Made by a program: the position numbers and the translations under genes
Shown: piece after piece, positions 48,977-60,260 of the stretch
Numbering within the stretch: the first letter of the stretch is position 1
Layout of the letters: each line of letters opens with the position of its first letter
From: Pithys albifrons albifrons
Taxonomy: Eukaryota; Chordata; Aves; Passeriformes; Thamnophilidae
Length of the DNA: 64,000 nucleotides
Reading direction: 5' to 3'
Assembly (NCBI RefSeq): GCF_047495875.1
Contig: NC_092459.1
Span: 36,799,634 to 36,863,633 of the forward strand
Notes under the pieces: model-generated
Database searches by the model: none
What the model was told of the DNA's origin: nothing
What the model saw: only the letters and a program-made list of their open reading frames with translations

Positions 48977-51699
48977 AGCTTCAACAGCCAGGGTAAAGAA
49001 AATTAATTCTTTTCCCTTTCAAATCTATTGCATTCATTGTTAAGTCTACTGCTGAGAACAGATACAGGCTTTACATCTTGACTTAATAGGTTGTAAATTC
49101 ACAAGGATGTTAAACATGCTAACACTATTTGCAAAGGATACCCTGATACATTTGGAGGCCTGCAATACCTGATGATACCTGCGGCCTGGTGAGGCTTGCT
49201 AGAGAACACATTTCCAAAGTGCCTCAATTGGATTCTAAACCAACCTTATTTCTCTTAAATTTGCCTTATTGCAAGAGCATCTCATGACAAAATAGCCCAT
49301 ATCTTTAATATCTCACTGGTGCTGTCTACCATTGAAAGTGAACGCTGAGCTACCAGATAAATTATTCAGGAAAAATTATTACCAGAAGATTCATATTCTT
49401 TAAATTTGTCATCCAATGTCAATTTTGTGGTATCTAATTAAATATTTTTTAGTTTCCTCTTTAAAGATATATTAAAAATTACTATCTGTAAGAGGTAACT
49501 TAAATGAAGAACCTTAGAATAAAAACAAATAAATAAAAAGTCATTCTGAAGAAAGATTTGCCTTCGATATCTCATTTCTAGCTCGTATAACTGTGATGCA
49601 TACATTACAAAAGACTGTGACATACAGTTTCTAGTTTTATATATCTTTATGTTGCCATAGCTCTTCATATCTCTTGTGCAAACCCACTATCTCTTGAGAA
49701 ATGAATGTGTACAGACTCTTAACTCTCTTAGAAAAAGTCCTGCTTAACCTAAGATTCATATCAGAATATTGAAAATCACTGTATTTCCAGTTAATTGGCA
49801 AAACCTAGTCTTTTTAATATCTGAATTCAGAGAATCGTAGAAAAACAGTTCTGATAAGACTTTGAATGCCTATCCACTTGCCTTGCAAAGACCAATTATG
49901 TCTATAGAATTTATCTGTGATAATTCTAAAATATAATGGCAGTATTGTTTAGTCTTGATTAAGGTGTCCTCCCAGCTGGAATTCATGAGTCCTAAGATGA
50001 AGAAAGACTGAAAGGTATGGCTATGCATTAATCTCATAGAAAAACTTGACCTTTAAAAATGTGATTTTTATTACCGTGGTCATTTTTGATTTTACTTACT
50101 GTTAGTTCTTACTTAGCATCACACCAACATTTTACTATTTTTATAGCTTTATATATTTATTGCTTTATACTTTCTATTATGCTACATGTCTTTTGGAGAC
50201 TGTTTTCCTTCTGCATTGCAAACTATAGATATGCTACGTGCTGCAATTTTATTGATTTGGCTTTTGAAGAATACCTGCAATAAATATGCCTTAGTTTTTT
50301 TTAAAAAAGCATATGATGCATCTTATTATTTGAATTTTTAGTGGGTAGGCAATGAAAATTACTGCTCAGAATTGGTGGACAACAAATCCAACAACAGGTA
50401 GAAGAATTCATCAATTTCCTGTTAAAAGGAAAAGTAAAGCATATGGTTAAAGGTCAAAGTATATATAGTAGCATGGATAAGAGACAGAATTGATTACATT
50501 AAAGGAAAGCTGTTCAATATTCAGAATCACATTTAAGACTTGCAGAATTATTTCTGGCTTTTTTTAGTTATCTCTGAATTGCCTGTTGAGGTTCAGTAGC
50601 AGGTTTTATGCAGCAGAAGCTCTTCTAGTACAATAGTGATTCTTAGAAAATAAAATAAATCTATTTTTAGTTGAGATACCTAAAGAATGTCACCACAGAA
50701 TAAACACTACTCCTTATATGAAGCATGCATCTGGAAATGTTAGAAACACCATTAAGTAAGCCAAAACCAGAAAGTCAATGAGTCTAACTAACCCCTGAAT
50801 TTCTGCACAGCTGTTTTCAGTGTTTGTGGTATTAGATTTGGACAGAACATACTGTTTGTAAAATTAAAAGAACAGTCCTGCCCACTTCCTCCATGAATGG
50901 GAGGCATTGAAGGGCAAGTCAGACTACAAAAACAATGTGGGTAGTTGGAATGGCACAACATCTTTGAACTTACATCTTTGAAGTAAATTTTCATTAAACT
51001 TTCTTCTTGGAAAAAACACAGTTTTTGCTTAGACGTCTTGCCTTGCCGATGCTGCTGTAGCCAGGTAAAGTTAATTTCCTATTGATATATTGCTTTAGAG
51101 TTGAGTTTGACTCAACTATCTTGCTGTCTAGAAATTATAAATGGGTCTAAGATGGCCAGTTGGGCATTTAATGTCAGGTGGAGTATCCTGCCTGACCTCT
51201 CCCTCTCTACAATCTCTCTTACATCCTGTGGCGTTACATGCTTTTTGTTTAAGCCACTGAATTCCATCTGTGCATGGCCAGCCTAAGAATGTTGTTGAAC
51301 TATGTAGTTAAAAGGAACAATAGGCACTTACATAATCAGGGAATAGATTAGTAATTCTTTGGAAATGCCATCACCTCTGATTGACTACACAGAGTACACA
51401 ATTTTTAGAAGCGTAGAGTTAAACAAGATGAATTTCTGTCTTGAAGACAAAGGCATTCATGGAGTAACATTTACAAATGGAGGTGCATGATAAGGTGTTT
51501 GTTGCCCAAAGAACATACAGGTCTCTGCACTATCCTCTACATGAAGAGCTATTACATTCAATTTAAGATTCTATGTGATGAAAGTCGAGTATTTCACACT
51601 AAACTAAAATAGAAATTTCCAGGTCATTCTCTGTGAAGTACATTTCAGTTTTTCATGCTGAAAAGCTGGTCATCTGAACATCTAAAGCTGGGGAGGGAA
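48977..51699. other. Unique AT-rich noncoding sequence
   Basis: I see no gene or recognisable repeat. The interval lies between two LTRs and is ordinary AT-rich sequence, with small featureless open frames. Confidence 0.55.
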
Positions 51700-52762
51700 T
51701 GTAACCCGTGTTTTTAGCTCCTTGGTGTAGGCGCTACAGGAGTGTAGAGAAGCTGTGAGAAGCTGCCAGAAGCTTCCTTGATGCCAGGTGGCTCCAAGAT
51801 AGACTTGCCAGTGGCCAAGGCTGGGCCTGTCAGAAATGGTGGTAATGACTCTGTGATAACATATATAAGAAAGGAAAAGTTACTGTGTAGATGTAATTGC
51901 AGCCAGAGTAAAGCAGAATGAGAACATGTCAGAGGAACAGCACTGTAGACACCAAAATCAGTGGAGAAGGAGGGAGAGGAGGTGCTAGAGATGAGGTTCC
52001 ACTGCAGCCTGTGGTGCAGATCATGGTGAAGAAGCTGTCCTACAATCCATGGAGGACCACAGGGATGCAGAGTTCCACCTGCAGCCCATGGAGGGGACCC
52101 ACACTGGAGCAGGTGGATGCCCAGGAGAGGGCTGTGAAGCCATGGAAGCTCCCTGTTGCAGCAGGGGCCTGGCAGGGACCTGCTGATCCATGGGGAGAGG
52201 AGCACATACTGGAGCAGGTTCCCTGGTAAGACTTGTGGTCTTGTGGGGAACCGACAGGATATCAGCCTAATGCTGAAGGACTGTACCACATGGAAGAGTG
52301 ATCCATGTTGCAGCACTTTATGAACTGTTGCCTCTGGAATGGACTCTGGGGAAGTTTGTGGAGAAAACTGTCTCCCATCGGAAGGACCCCTCACTTGAAC
52401 AGAGGAAGGACTCCTCTCCCCGAGCAGTGACACAAACCAGTGATGAACTGACCATAGCCTTCACTCCCCATCTCCCTGCACCACTGGGTGAGAGGAGGTA
52501 AAGCTTGCGAAAGAGAAAAGGGTGGGGGGAAGGTGTCTTTAAGATTTATTTTACTTCTCATTATCCTGCTCTGACTTTGTTAGTAATAAATTCCCCAATT
52601 GAGTCTGTTTTGCTGCCATGGTATTTGGTGAATATTCTCTCCCAGACTTTATTTCAATCTATGAACCTTCACTATATTTTCTCTCCCCTGTCCAGTTGAA
52701 GAGGGAAGTGATAGAACAACTTTGGTCATTGCCTGGCATCTATCCAGGGTGAACTCACTACA
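51700..52762 (+). mobile_element. ERVL-type solo LTR (GGERVL/TguERVL-like), plus strand
   Basis: About 1.06 kb. The order of blocks is the one I know from avian ERVL LTRs: GAGAAGCTGTGAGAAGCTGC, GTGATAACATATATAAGAAA (a likely TATA region), repeated CACTGGAGCAGGTGGATG and CATACTGGAGCAGGTTC modules, TGATGAACTGACC, a polyadenylation signal AATAAA (52585-52590), GAGTCTGTTTTGC, TTTTCTCTCCCCTGTCCAG and the terminus CATCTATCCAGGGTGAACTC ending ACTACA. The 3' end at 52762 is firm. The 5' start is set at a TG near 51700 and is uncertain, since I found no TSD. The long antisense frame 51714-52433 and the plus frames inside it are by-products of the GC-richer LTR. No gag/pol adjoins, so it is a solo LTR. 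Confidence 0.9.
52585..52590 (+). promoter_or_regulatory. Polyadenylation signal AATAAA in ERVL LTR
   Basis: A canonical hexamer at the expected position, upstream of the conserved R/U5-like block of the LTR. It could end readthrough transcripts in the plus direction. Confidence 0.6.
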
Positions 52763-54746
52763 CCTGGATAAATGTTTTAATTACTAAATATTATATGGTA
52801 TTCAATATAATTTTAAATGTTTTTACTTGCAGCTCGGTATCTCTCTGAATTTTTTTATTAAAAAACCTACTCCTGCATTTGTCAGGGGCCCAAACTGATA
52901 ATGTGTGTCTCAGACATAACTATCCCAGTTTAAAGGTGGAACCTAAGCTTGACCCTTATACCTGGTCTCATCACTCCAGTAGCCACCTGGGGACCTCTGT
53001 GTGAAGTGCATCGAGGTTGCATGACAGCAACTTTATTCCCTAGGATTCCTTGGTCTAAGATTATTTTCTGGAGAGGGCATCAGAGTACAGCCCTCTCCTT
53101 CAGACTGAGAACAGTAGGTTTAACTCTCCTTTTTCTCCTTTCCACAGTGTATATCAGAGCAGCAGAGGGAGAAAAAGCAGTAACCAAACTTGTGAAAATT
53201 AAATCAGTATTTAGCTAACACCTGACTCCAGTGAGAGAATCTGATTATTTCTCTGAGAGAGCAGGAAAATGAAAATCAGAGCAACAGAACAAATAATTAT
53301 CTGGAGAGAACAACGAGAACCTGTGAGCTTGTCTGATCCTTGGAAGAACCTTTAATTTAAGTTTGACCAGACTGAGTGAGGTGTTTTCTCCTCCATTTTA
53401 GTTCTGGAGAAAGCATCAAAGAGAAGGTGTTGTGGGTGGCATTGCTGCAGAACAGCTCCTGGGGGTCCAGACTCTGGTCTGGCCGGCAGCAGCATGTCCT
53501 GTCTGACCCTCAGCCATGGAAACCTATCCCTAGGGAGACAGGACTCTCCACATGCATTATCACTTATTCTGTGTTGATTGGAGATAAACATAAAAATCTC
53601 AAAATATAACTCCTATCAGTCCTCCTCTTCATGGATTCCCCTCACCAACAGCTGCCTTTTTAAAAAAAAGAAAAAAAATTAGCATGGAATTAGATCGTCT
53701 TTGGAAGTATTTCCGAAGAGCTGCATGGGTTATCTGTCCCATATATGTATTTCTTAACTTGACTTTACTTGTCTGAGAAGCAGACTTTTTGTGATATTCT
53801 TGGATTATTTTTTCTCTGTATTTTGAATAGATTTGTGAAATAACCCTTTGAATCACCTCTTAATGAACCAATAAACTTCATGCAGTTGCAAATATATGCA
53901 TTATATGTCACAATTTAATTTGTTTGCCCATGCATATCCAACAAGTTTAATGAAGCCAAAACTGATTGTGGTGCCTCTGTGGGCTACAGGGATGTTACCT
54001 TAGTTCATGGCCTTTTAGTACTGCAAAAATTTGTCTCACAAGGCTGGATCATCAAATTGAAGTTAACAACTCAAATATTGTGGGTTTTAAACTTTTGAAA
54101 CTATAAGTACAATAAGCATCCTCTCTCTAGGTATGTAGTAGCACAAATATAATTGCAGTTTGAGCTTTGAAAGATGTTTTCCTCCTTGCCATCATAAGCT
54201 CAAAATAAAAAAGGAGATAATTACAGGGAAAGTATTATTTAATATGTTTTACTTTCTTAAGTAAGTTGATCACCTTCCAGTGCTGTTTAGGGAAGACTTG
54301 TCAGTGAAACTGTGAAAGACCTAACAAATTCAGGAAGATGAACAATCAGTAGATGTTCATGAAGGCAGTGATGATTTTCCAAAACATCACATCACTTGCC
54401 TGAAGATTACATTGCGATATCACTAGGGGAATGAACAAACTAAGTACTATTATTCAGCTGAGGCAGGAAACACACAGAATTGTCTCCTTTCTGGTATCTC
54501 TTCAAAGGAACTGGCTCTGTCTCATAAGAATGAGTGATAGAAGTCAGATTGATGGGGTTTCCTTGTAATGAAAATACATTTGGATGTCATAAATGACAAA
54601 ATGCTACTTAAAGTCATGCGGACTTTAGGACATAGTGTATGACATAGGAAATGGACTATACTTTGAAGGCTAGGTAGTCATCTTCCACCTGAAAGTCTTT
54701 CTGTTCAATGGAGCCAGCCAGTGAACTCTATCCTAAGGCATTTGAA
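52763..54746. other. Noncoding interval with an LTR-like start
   Basis: No gene recognised. At 52920 the sequence TATCCCAGTTTAAAGGTGGAACC resembles the first bases of the minus-strand LTR (TGTCCTAGTTTAGCAGGTGGAACC in sense). The following 680 bp to about 53600 are less AT-rich than the flanks, so a degraded LTR is possible. ATAAC precedes 52920 and occurs again near 53603, which is only weak support. The rest (about 53610-54746) is AT-rich unique sequence. Confidence 0.4.
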
Positions 54747-54751
54747 CAACA
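54747..54751 (+). repeat. 5-bp TSD of solo LTR, left
   Basis: CAACA here matches CAACA at 55344-55348, immediately outside the TG and CA termini of the LTR. Confidence 0.85.
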
Positions 54752-55343
54752 TGTCTTGGGTTGACCTGGCAAAATGCCAACTGTCCAAGACAAAGTGAAA
54801 AGGGAAGAAGGGGGAGAGGGAAAAAAAAACTCTAAACCAGGTTTATGCTGAAACTAACTACATGCATTTATACAGAAAAGAGAAAATTAAGAGAAAACTA
54901 CAATATAACACACACTTACACAAATTATGTATATATAACAAGAAATAACCTCCCACTCCCCAATTAATACAAAGTGTATTACTCTAGACCTGTAAGTACT
55001 CTAAAAGACACCCTGCAAGAAAGAGAAGGTAAAACAGCAAAATATTTCTACTTCCCTCAACTCAAAATGCAAGCAGCAGCAGCCGCAGGAATAAAGCCTG
55101 CTCCAAGACATGAGCTGCACCACGTTCGGCTTGTAGCCTGGCCATGGTGGAACTGACTAAGCCACTCCCACACACTGGATTTTACTCCTTTTGAGATGAT
55201 GTAGTATGGTATGGAATACAATATTATTGGCTAGAAGAAGTCAGCTGTTAGCTAGCTCAGCCCAGCTCAAGTCAGCTGACAATTCCAAGCCAAGTCTGAA
55301 TTTTAAAACCTAAATTTAGGCACACCTGGCTAAACCTATAACA
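54752..55343 (-). mobile_element. Solo LTR, 592 bp, minus strand (same family as 18186-18812)
   Basis: In its own sense it begins TGTTATAGGTTTAGCCAGG and ends GGTCAACCCAAGACA, flanked by a perfect 5-bp duplication CAACA. It shares with the 18-kb LTR the CCTAAATTTAGG-type start, the GCTGACTTGAGCTGGGCTGA block, TTGTATTCCATACC, and the pyrimidine-rich 3' end (TTTTTTTTTCCCTCTCC in sense). The central parts differ by indels. It carries a CAGCAGCAGCAGC-like stretch near 55072-55086. Integrated in the opposite orientation to its relative. The plus open frame 54974-55156 runs antisense to the LTR and is not a gene. Confidence 0.93.
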
Positions 55344-55348
55344 CAACA
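55344..55348 (+). repeat. 5-bp TSD of solo LTR, right
   Basis: CAACA, identical to 54747-54751. Confidence 0.85.
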
Positions 55349-56721
55349 GGAGACCATATGCAGATGAGTATGCATGAGAACTTGATTTGGTTGTTTACAT
55401 GTAGGCCTTTAGTGTACACTTAGACATTTGAAACTTTCTACTTGGCCTGAAAAGAGCACATCTTCTACAAGTCTTTGTCACATCTCCAGACTTTTACTTG
55501 TGTTTAAGATTTTCTAGGGCTTCTCAAATGATACTGAATACCATTATAGTGTTCAGCTAAAACAAGGTCGTGTTTCTAAAATTCCCATTATAACCTACAG
55601 AGATTTAGCACCTGCTAAACTTAGGGAGTTATTCAGGTAACCAGGCAGGAGGCGTCTAAACACAAATGTTTAGTAGCTTTTCAGATGCCAAATTTTATGC
55701 AGTTTGTCTGCACAGACTGATGAATATCACCCAAGAACCAGTGAATGTCCATGGCAATATAGTGGCTTACAATTGAAAAGCCTCAGTTGGAAGCTGGAAT
55801 TCATGTAGGTGGAGGGAACTCAAAGCATCTAAAGTGACTCTAAAATCTTATTTTTAGGCAGCTAAATCCCATTATAAAGGAGGTGTTTAATTTTACTTTA
55901 GGGTGAGCTGAATTGCTCTCATCTCTCCTTTCTGCACTGACTTTACTAACTATATTGCAAGATAAGATGATTTGCATTACAGTTAGCAGTTGTATTAATC
56001 TGTAGGTAGATGCCTTAATCAGACTCTAAATCTGACTTCTTGAGCCTGGAGAAGCTAAGAAATTAATAGCAATTTGAATACTTCTTGACTGGGCTTGAGC
56101 CTGGAGAAGCTAAGAAATTAATAGCAATTTGAATGAAGTTTGCCAATGTCTGATTGCTGTCTGCATTAAAATAGTCAAATGTGAGTTATGTACTGATAAC
56201 CATCCAAAAGATAGAAAGAATATACTGGGACATTAGTTCATCTCTCTTCAACTGAGTATACTGCTCTCCTCAGCAATGTGACAGATGCAAATATAAAAGA
56301 TGAAGCCGTTCTTGTTTCCTCCCCTTCAGCCAACCTCTTAGGCATCTCACACACACAAGAATCTCAGAGATAGAAGGAATTGGCTACAGCTCAGAGCAGC
56401 ACTGAGGTCAGCATGAGGGAAGTATTCACATCCCTGTGCACCTGCAAACAAGCCTACAAGTTGGCAGAAATCTATTTCATAATATTTCCTTTCCAAGATA
56501 ACCTTAGATAATCATCCTCCCAACTGCTTTTTCAAAATTAAATGCTATAATTCTCTACTTGGCTTGAACACCCAAGCTTGTACAGTCATCCAGACAAGAG
56601 AAGTGAGAAAATGCTGGCTGTAGTGGAAAGATGAGATAATGTCACAGAGGAAATAAAAAATGAGCTGTTCTAGTGAAGCTTGGTGCCAGTGCTCATAATG
56701 ATGTAATACTGTGAGTTCATC
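55349..56721. other. Unique noncoding sequence with a local duplication
   Basis: I see no gene or mobile element. The one structure is the 41-bp direct duplication at 56039-56134, listed separately. Confidence 0.6.
56039..56134 (+). repeat. 41-bp perfect direct duplication with 14-bp spacer
   Basis: The segment 56039-56079 (starting CTTGAGCCTGGAGAAGC, ending GCAATTTGAAT) is repeated without any mismatch at 56094-56134. The 14-bp spacer ACTTCTTGACTGGG resembles the sequence just before the first copy (GACTTCTTGAG). Identity of the two copies implies a recent event, or an assembly artefact. Confidence 0.95.
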
Positions 56722-57086
56722 AACTAGTGCTTTGCCTGCTGCCCCCGAGGACATGGTTGGCCCTCTTGTCTGCCAGGGCACTGCTGACTCATATTCAAAT
56801 GGCCATAGACCAGGACCCCCAAACCCCTTTCCACAGCACTACTTTCCAGCATCTCGTTCCCCAGTCTGTATCTACACTCACGATTGCTGCAACCCAGGTG
56901 CAGAATCCAGCACTTGCCCTTGTTAACCTTCATGTGGTTGATAATTGCCCAATTCTCTGATTTGTTGAGGTCTCTCTGCAGGGCTTTCCTGCTTTCAAAG
57001 GAGTCAACAGCTCCTCCTTATTTAATGTCATTTGCACTTAAATATTCCTTCAAGGTCTGCATCGAAGTCATTAATGAAGATGTAAC
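56722..57086 (-). mobile_element. CR1 LINE internal fragment, minus strand (ORF2 after RT)
   Basis: The minus-strand frame 56933-56724 contains GKCWILHLGCSN, MLESSAVERGLGVLV and LNMSQQCP. This matches the ORF2 segment seen in the plus-strand CR1 at 61050 onward ([32 protein letters not shown]). Upstream on the minus strand, blocks such as CTGCAGAGAGACCTCAACAA extend the homology to about 57086. The fragment lacks the CR1 3' end, so it is a broken internal piece and not a simple 5'-truncated insertion. Its boundaries are approximate. Confidence 0.9.
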
Positions 57087-59333
57087 AATAATGAAGATAT
57101 AATGTAACAGAATTCAAATTTTGTACTGTTTGAAAGCAAAATGTTGCAGTGGCAGAATGGAGAAAAGCTGTGAGTAATTGGCTACTGTTGGTTTTTATAT
57201 GTCTCTTCCTAACATTTGGACTTGCTCTCATTTTCAGATCCCAAAGTCTGTCAAAATAATGCTGCTTCTACACAGTATTTAAACTTGAGACTTACCTAAA
57301 ATGGCAGCTGTGGAACTATTTGAATAACTGCAAGCTACATACAGAAAAAGGAATCCTGCCTCCTCTCAGTTAGTACTCTCGAAAAGCTCAGAGTTCTATG
57401 AGGTGGAGGCATTCACACAACAAAAAAAGCCTGTTCAAAATCTCATGAGACTGTGACATAGATGAGAAAGTCACATATTTGTATTGTCAATGTGCAAAAG
57501 TATGAAACACACCCCCTCCCCCTCCTCCCCTCCCCATGTGCCAGTCGAAAAAATGGTGGAGTTTGTTGTCCTGTTGCATCATTAGTAAAATATGTAGAGA
57601 AAGTTGGTTTTTAAAAATCCAAAGTGAGAAATATCAGTATAGGCACTACTGTACTATAATTCTATTTACAAAAGAGTAATTATGATGGTTGTCTGTTCCT
57701 GCTGGTTTTTACAGCTTAAGAGGAGAGAGACAAAGATGCACTGAGAGTAGAACACCATTGAATTCTGCTGATTTGGTTTCACTTATAGACTTCAGATATT
57801 AAATGCAAATATTTGCTGAAGCCTGCAGATGTGTGTTTCTGATACGTTTCTTTCAGCAAACGAAGAAGCTGAAAAAAGTCATGTTATATTATTTTCAAAA
57901 AGTTGCTGTGGAGTTGTTATTTTTGCTTCCCACCATAGGTTATTTTATCCCTGTTCCCTCTTCCACTAAGTAAATATCACTTAAGGGGGAGTCAGTAGTG
58001 AGTTGCTCACTCTGTTTTTCTTTTGACAAACTCTGAGTTGAACAGTCCTATATCTCCTCAGTGTGCTGCTGAGAGGCAGCTGGGACACGTACTGAGAGTA
58101 GGGAGGCACTTCCTCATTTTTTCATGTAAGTTAATTTCTTAAATTAATTTAAGAATCTTATGAATGTCTACTGAAACAAAAAGTGTCAGAGGATAGAAAT
58201 ATATTAAACTGTAATAGTAATCAAAAGAATTTTGTTTTCTGGATTTGGTTTGGGTTTTTTTTTTTTCGAGTATTCAATCCCACTGAATAAAATTGTCTTT
58301 TGGAATTCCAAAATCATAGTCAAACTGAAAGCATCAGAGAATGCCACAGTTGCCAAATTGCTGATTGTTTGCTTTCTTACTAGAAAACTAGAACAAGCAA
58401 TATTAGGTGGCATTATTACATATTTTAAAGAAATATGGTCCATTGTTAGGCTACAGGTCTTCTCTCAAGTACTTTCTTCACTGATTTTCTTCTTGCAGAA
58501 ATGCTGCAGAATGTTAGATTCAAGAAATATGGTGTACAGAGAGGTTCCCTGTGCACCAGAGATCTCCCAAGAATCTGAATCGTGAATATATTTGTAAGAT
58601 CTTCTTGCCTTTGTAGAACTTTATTCTGTTTGGCCTTTGAACTCAGTGATGCCAAAACCAATATTTTCTTTCTGCATTGATTTCCACATACTACTTTGTT
58701 TTAGCAGTTGCTGATTAAAGCAAGGAGGTTCTATTCCTTTCATTCTGTTCTGTCCTACCTATTTTCTCCAGAGGTATGATACCAATGTTATTTTTTTTTA
58801 TGCTCCTGTTTCTCAGAGAATTCAGTTGTAGCTCTGTTTTATCCATCTTTCTTTTCAGTGATGCTGTTTATTACTTGTAATTTCTATATAGGATATATTT
58901 AGTTTGAATAAGCTATTTGTTTAGCTAAATGATGACTTATAACAAGAGAGTTTCTCTTTGTCTATCAAAGTCCAAGTACTGATGATCTGAATCAATCCTG
59001 TGTGGCTGTTCATCTCTGCTACTGTATATCTGTGGAGTGAAATTATTAGATTCATATACTTGCCATACACACATAATTGTCTCTGCAGGTAAATAATAAA
59101 AGGTCAATTTTTTGCTGAACTACAATTTTAAATAGACTAGAGAGAAATATTTCATGAAGAAGATGCTGAATTAGTTTAAAAGTAGTGTCATACACCAAAC
59201 TACTAGGCTTTTGAGTGCTCAGTTCAAATGAATACATTTTTTCCTGTGTCCGGCTGAAATAGCCTATAGCACATGACAGCTTACAAGCCCATTTTTGCTA
59301 AATGATGGCCAGGTGCAAATGAGCTTCTAGCAT
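57087..59333. other. Unique AT-rich noncoding sequence
   Basis: No gene or mobile element recognised. The open frame 58232-58585 (plus, 117 codons) is AT-rich and starts with a poly-Phe run from a T-tract, with no domain features. The C-rich tract at 57512-57535 is listed separately. Confidence 0.55.
57512..57535 (-). other. G-rich (minus) tract, weak quadruplex candidate
   Basis: The plus strand is C-tracts with single T spacers. The minus strand has four G-runs of four or five and one run of two, joined by single A. It fits the quadruplex pattern, but the single-base loops and regular purine run could equally give other purine-rich structures. Confidence 0.75.
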
Positions 59334-59336
59334 CTT

Positions 59337-59543
59337 GTGGGAAACTTTAACCTGCCAGATATCTTCTGGGAGCTCAACACAGCAGAGGAGAGGCAGTCTA
59401 GGAGAATTCTCGAGTGTATAGAGGATAATTACCTGCTTCAGGTGGTAAATGAACCTACCAAGGGTGGGGGCCCACTAGACCTGTTTTTACAGGGAGGGGC
59501 TGGTGGGAGATGCAGTGGTCAGAGGCCATCTGGGGCACAGTGA
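59337..59543 (+). pseudogene. CR1 ORF2 endonuclease C-terminal remnant
   Basis: The frame holds GNFNLPDIFWEL, where the first residues correspond to the GDFN/DH-region of APE-type endonucleases, then LECIEDNYLLQVVNEPT and GGPLDLFL. The N-terminal catalytic part is absent because the element is truncated. The frame ends at a frameshift near 59490-59540. Confidence 0.85.
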
Positions 59544-60260
59544 CCATGAAATAATAGTTTTCAACACTCAGGGAAGCAAGGAGGGTCATCAATAAGACCT
59601 CTACACTGGACTTCCAGAGGGCAGATTTTGACCTAATCAGAACACTGGTCCAGAGTGTACCCTGGGAAACAACCCTTGAAAACAAGAGGGTTCAGGAGGG
59701 ATGGACATGCTTCTTGAGTGCATAGGAACAGGCTGTACCAGTGTGTCATAAGGCAAGCTAGCAGGGAAGACAACCAGCTTGGTTGAACAGGTTGATTCTG
59801 AAGGAAATCAGGGAAAAGAAGAGAGCTTACCAACTGTGGAAAAAAGGGTTGGCTACTCATGAAGAGTTTAGGAATATAGTTACGGCATGTAGAAAGAAAA
59901 TTAGAGGCAAAAGCGCAATTTGAAGTCTTTTGGGCTGCTTCTGTAAGGGATAACAAAAAGCGCTTCTATAAATACATTAATTAACAAAAGGAGGGGCAAG
60001 GAAAACCTCCATTCTTTGTTGGACCTGGGAGGGGGGAGGGGGGAACATAGTTACTGGAGACAAGGAGAAGGATGAGGTACTTAACACTTACTTGCCTCAG
60101 TTTTCACCAGTAAGACCAGTGGCCCTCCGGACTGGTCTCCTGAGATGCTAGACAGGGACGGGGAGCTGAATAGCCACTCTGTGTTCCAGGAGGAAATAGT
60201 GACTTACTGAGCCACCTGGATCCTCACAAATCTATAGGGCCAGATGGAATTCATCCTAGG

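Noticed and set aside
51714..52433. 239-codon minus-strand open frame, the longest in the window
   Set aside because: It runs antisense through the ERVL LTR. The Pro/Ser/Leu-rich product reflects the GC-richer LTR sequence and resembles no known protein.
58232..58585. 117-codon plus-strand open frame
   Set aside because: It starts with a poly-Phe run from a T-tract, has no domain or exon context, and is AT-rich like its surroundings.
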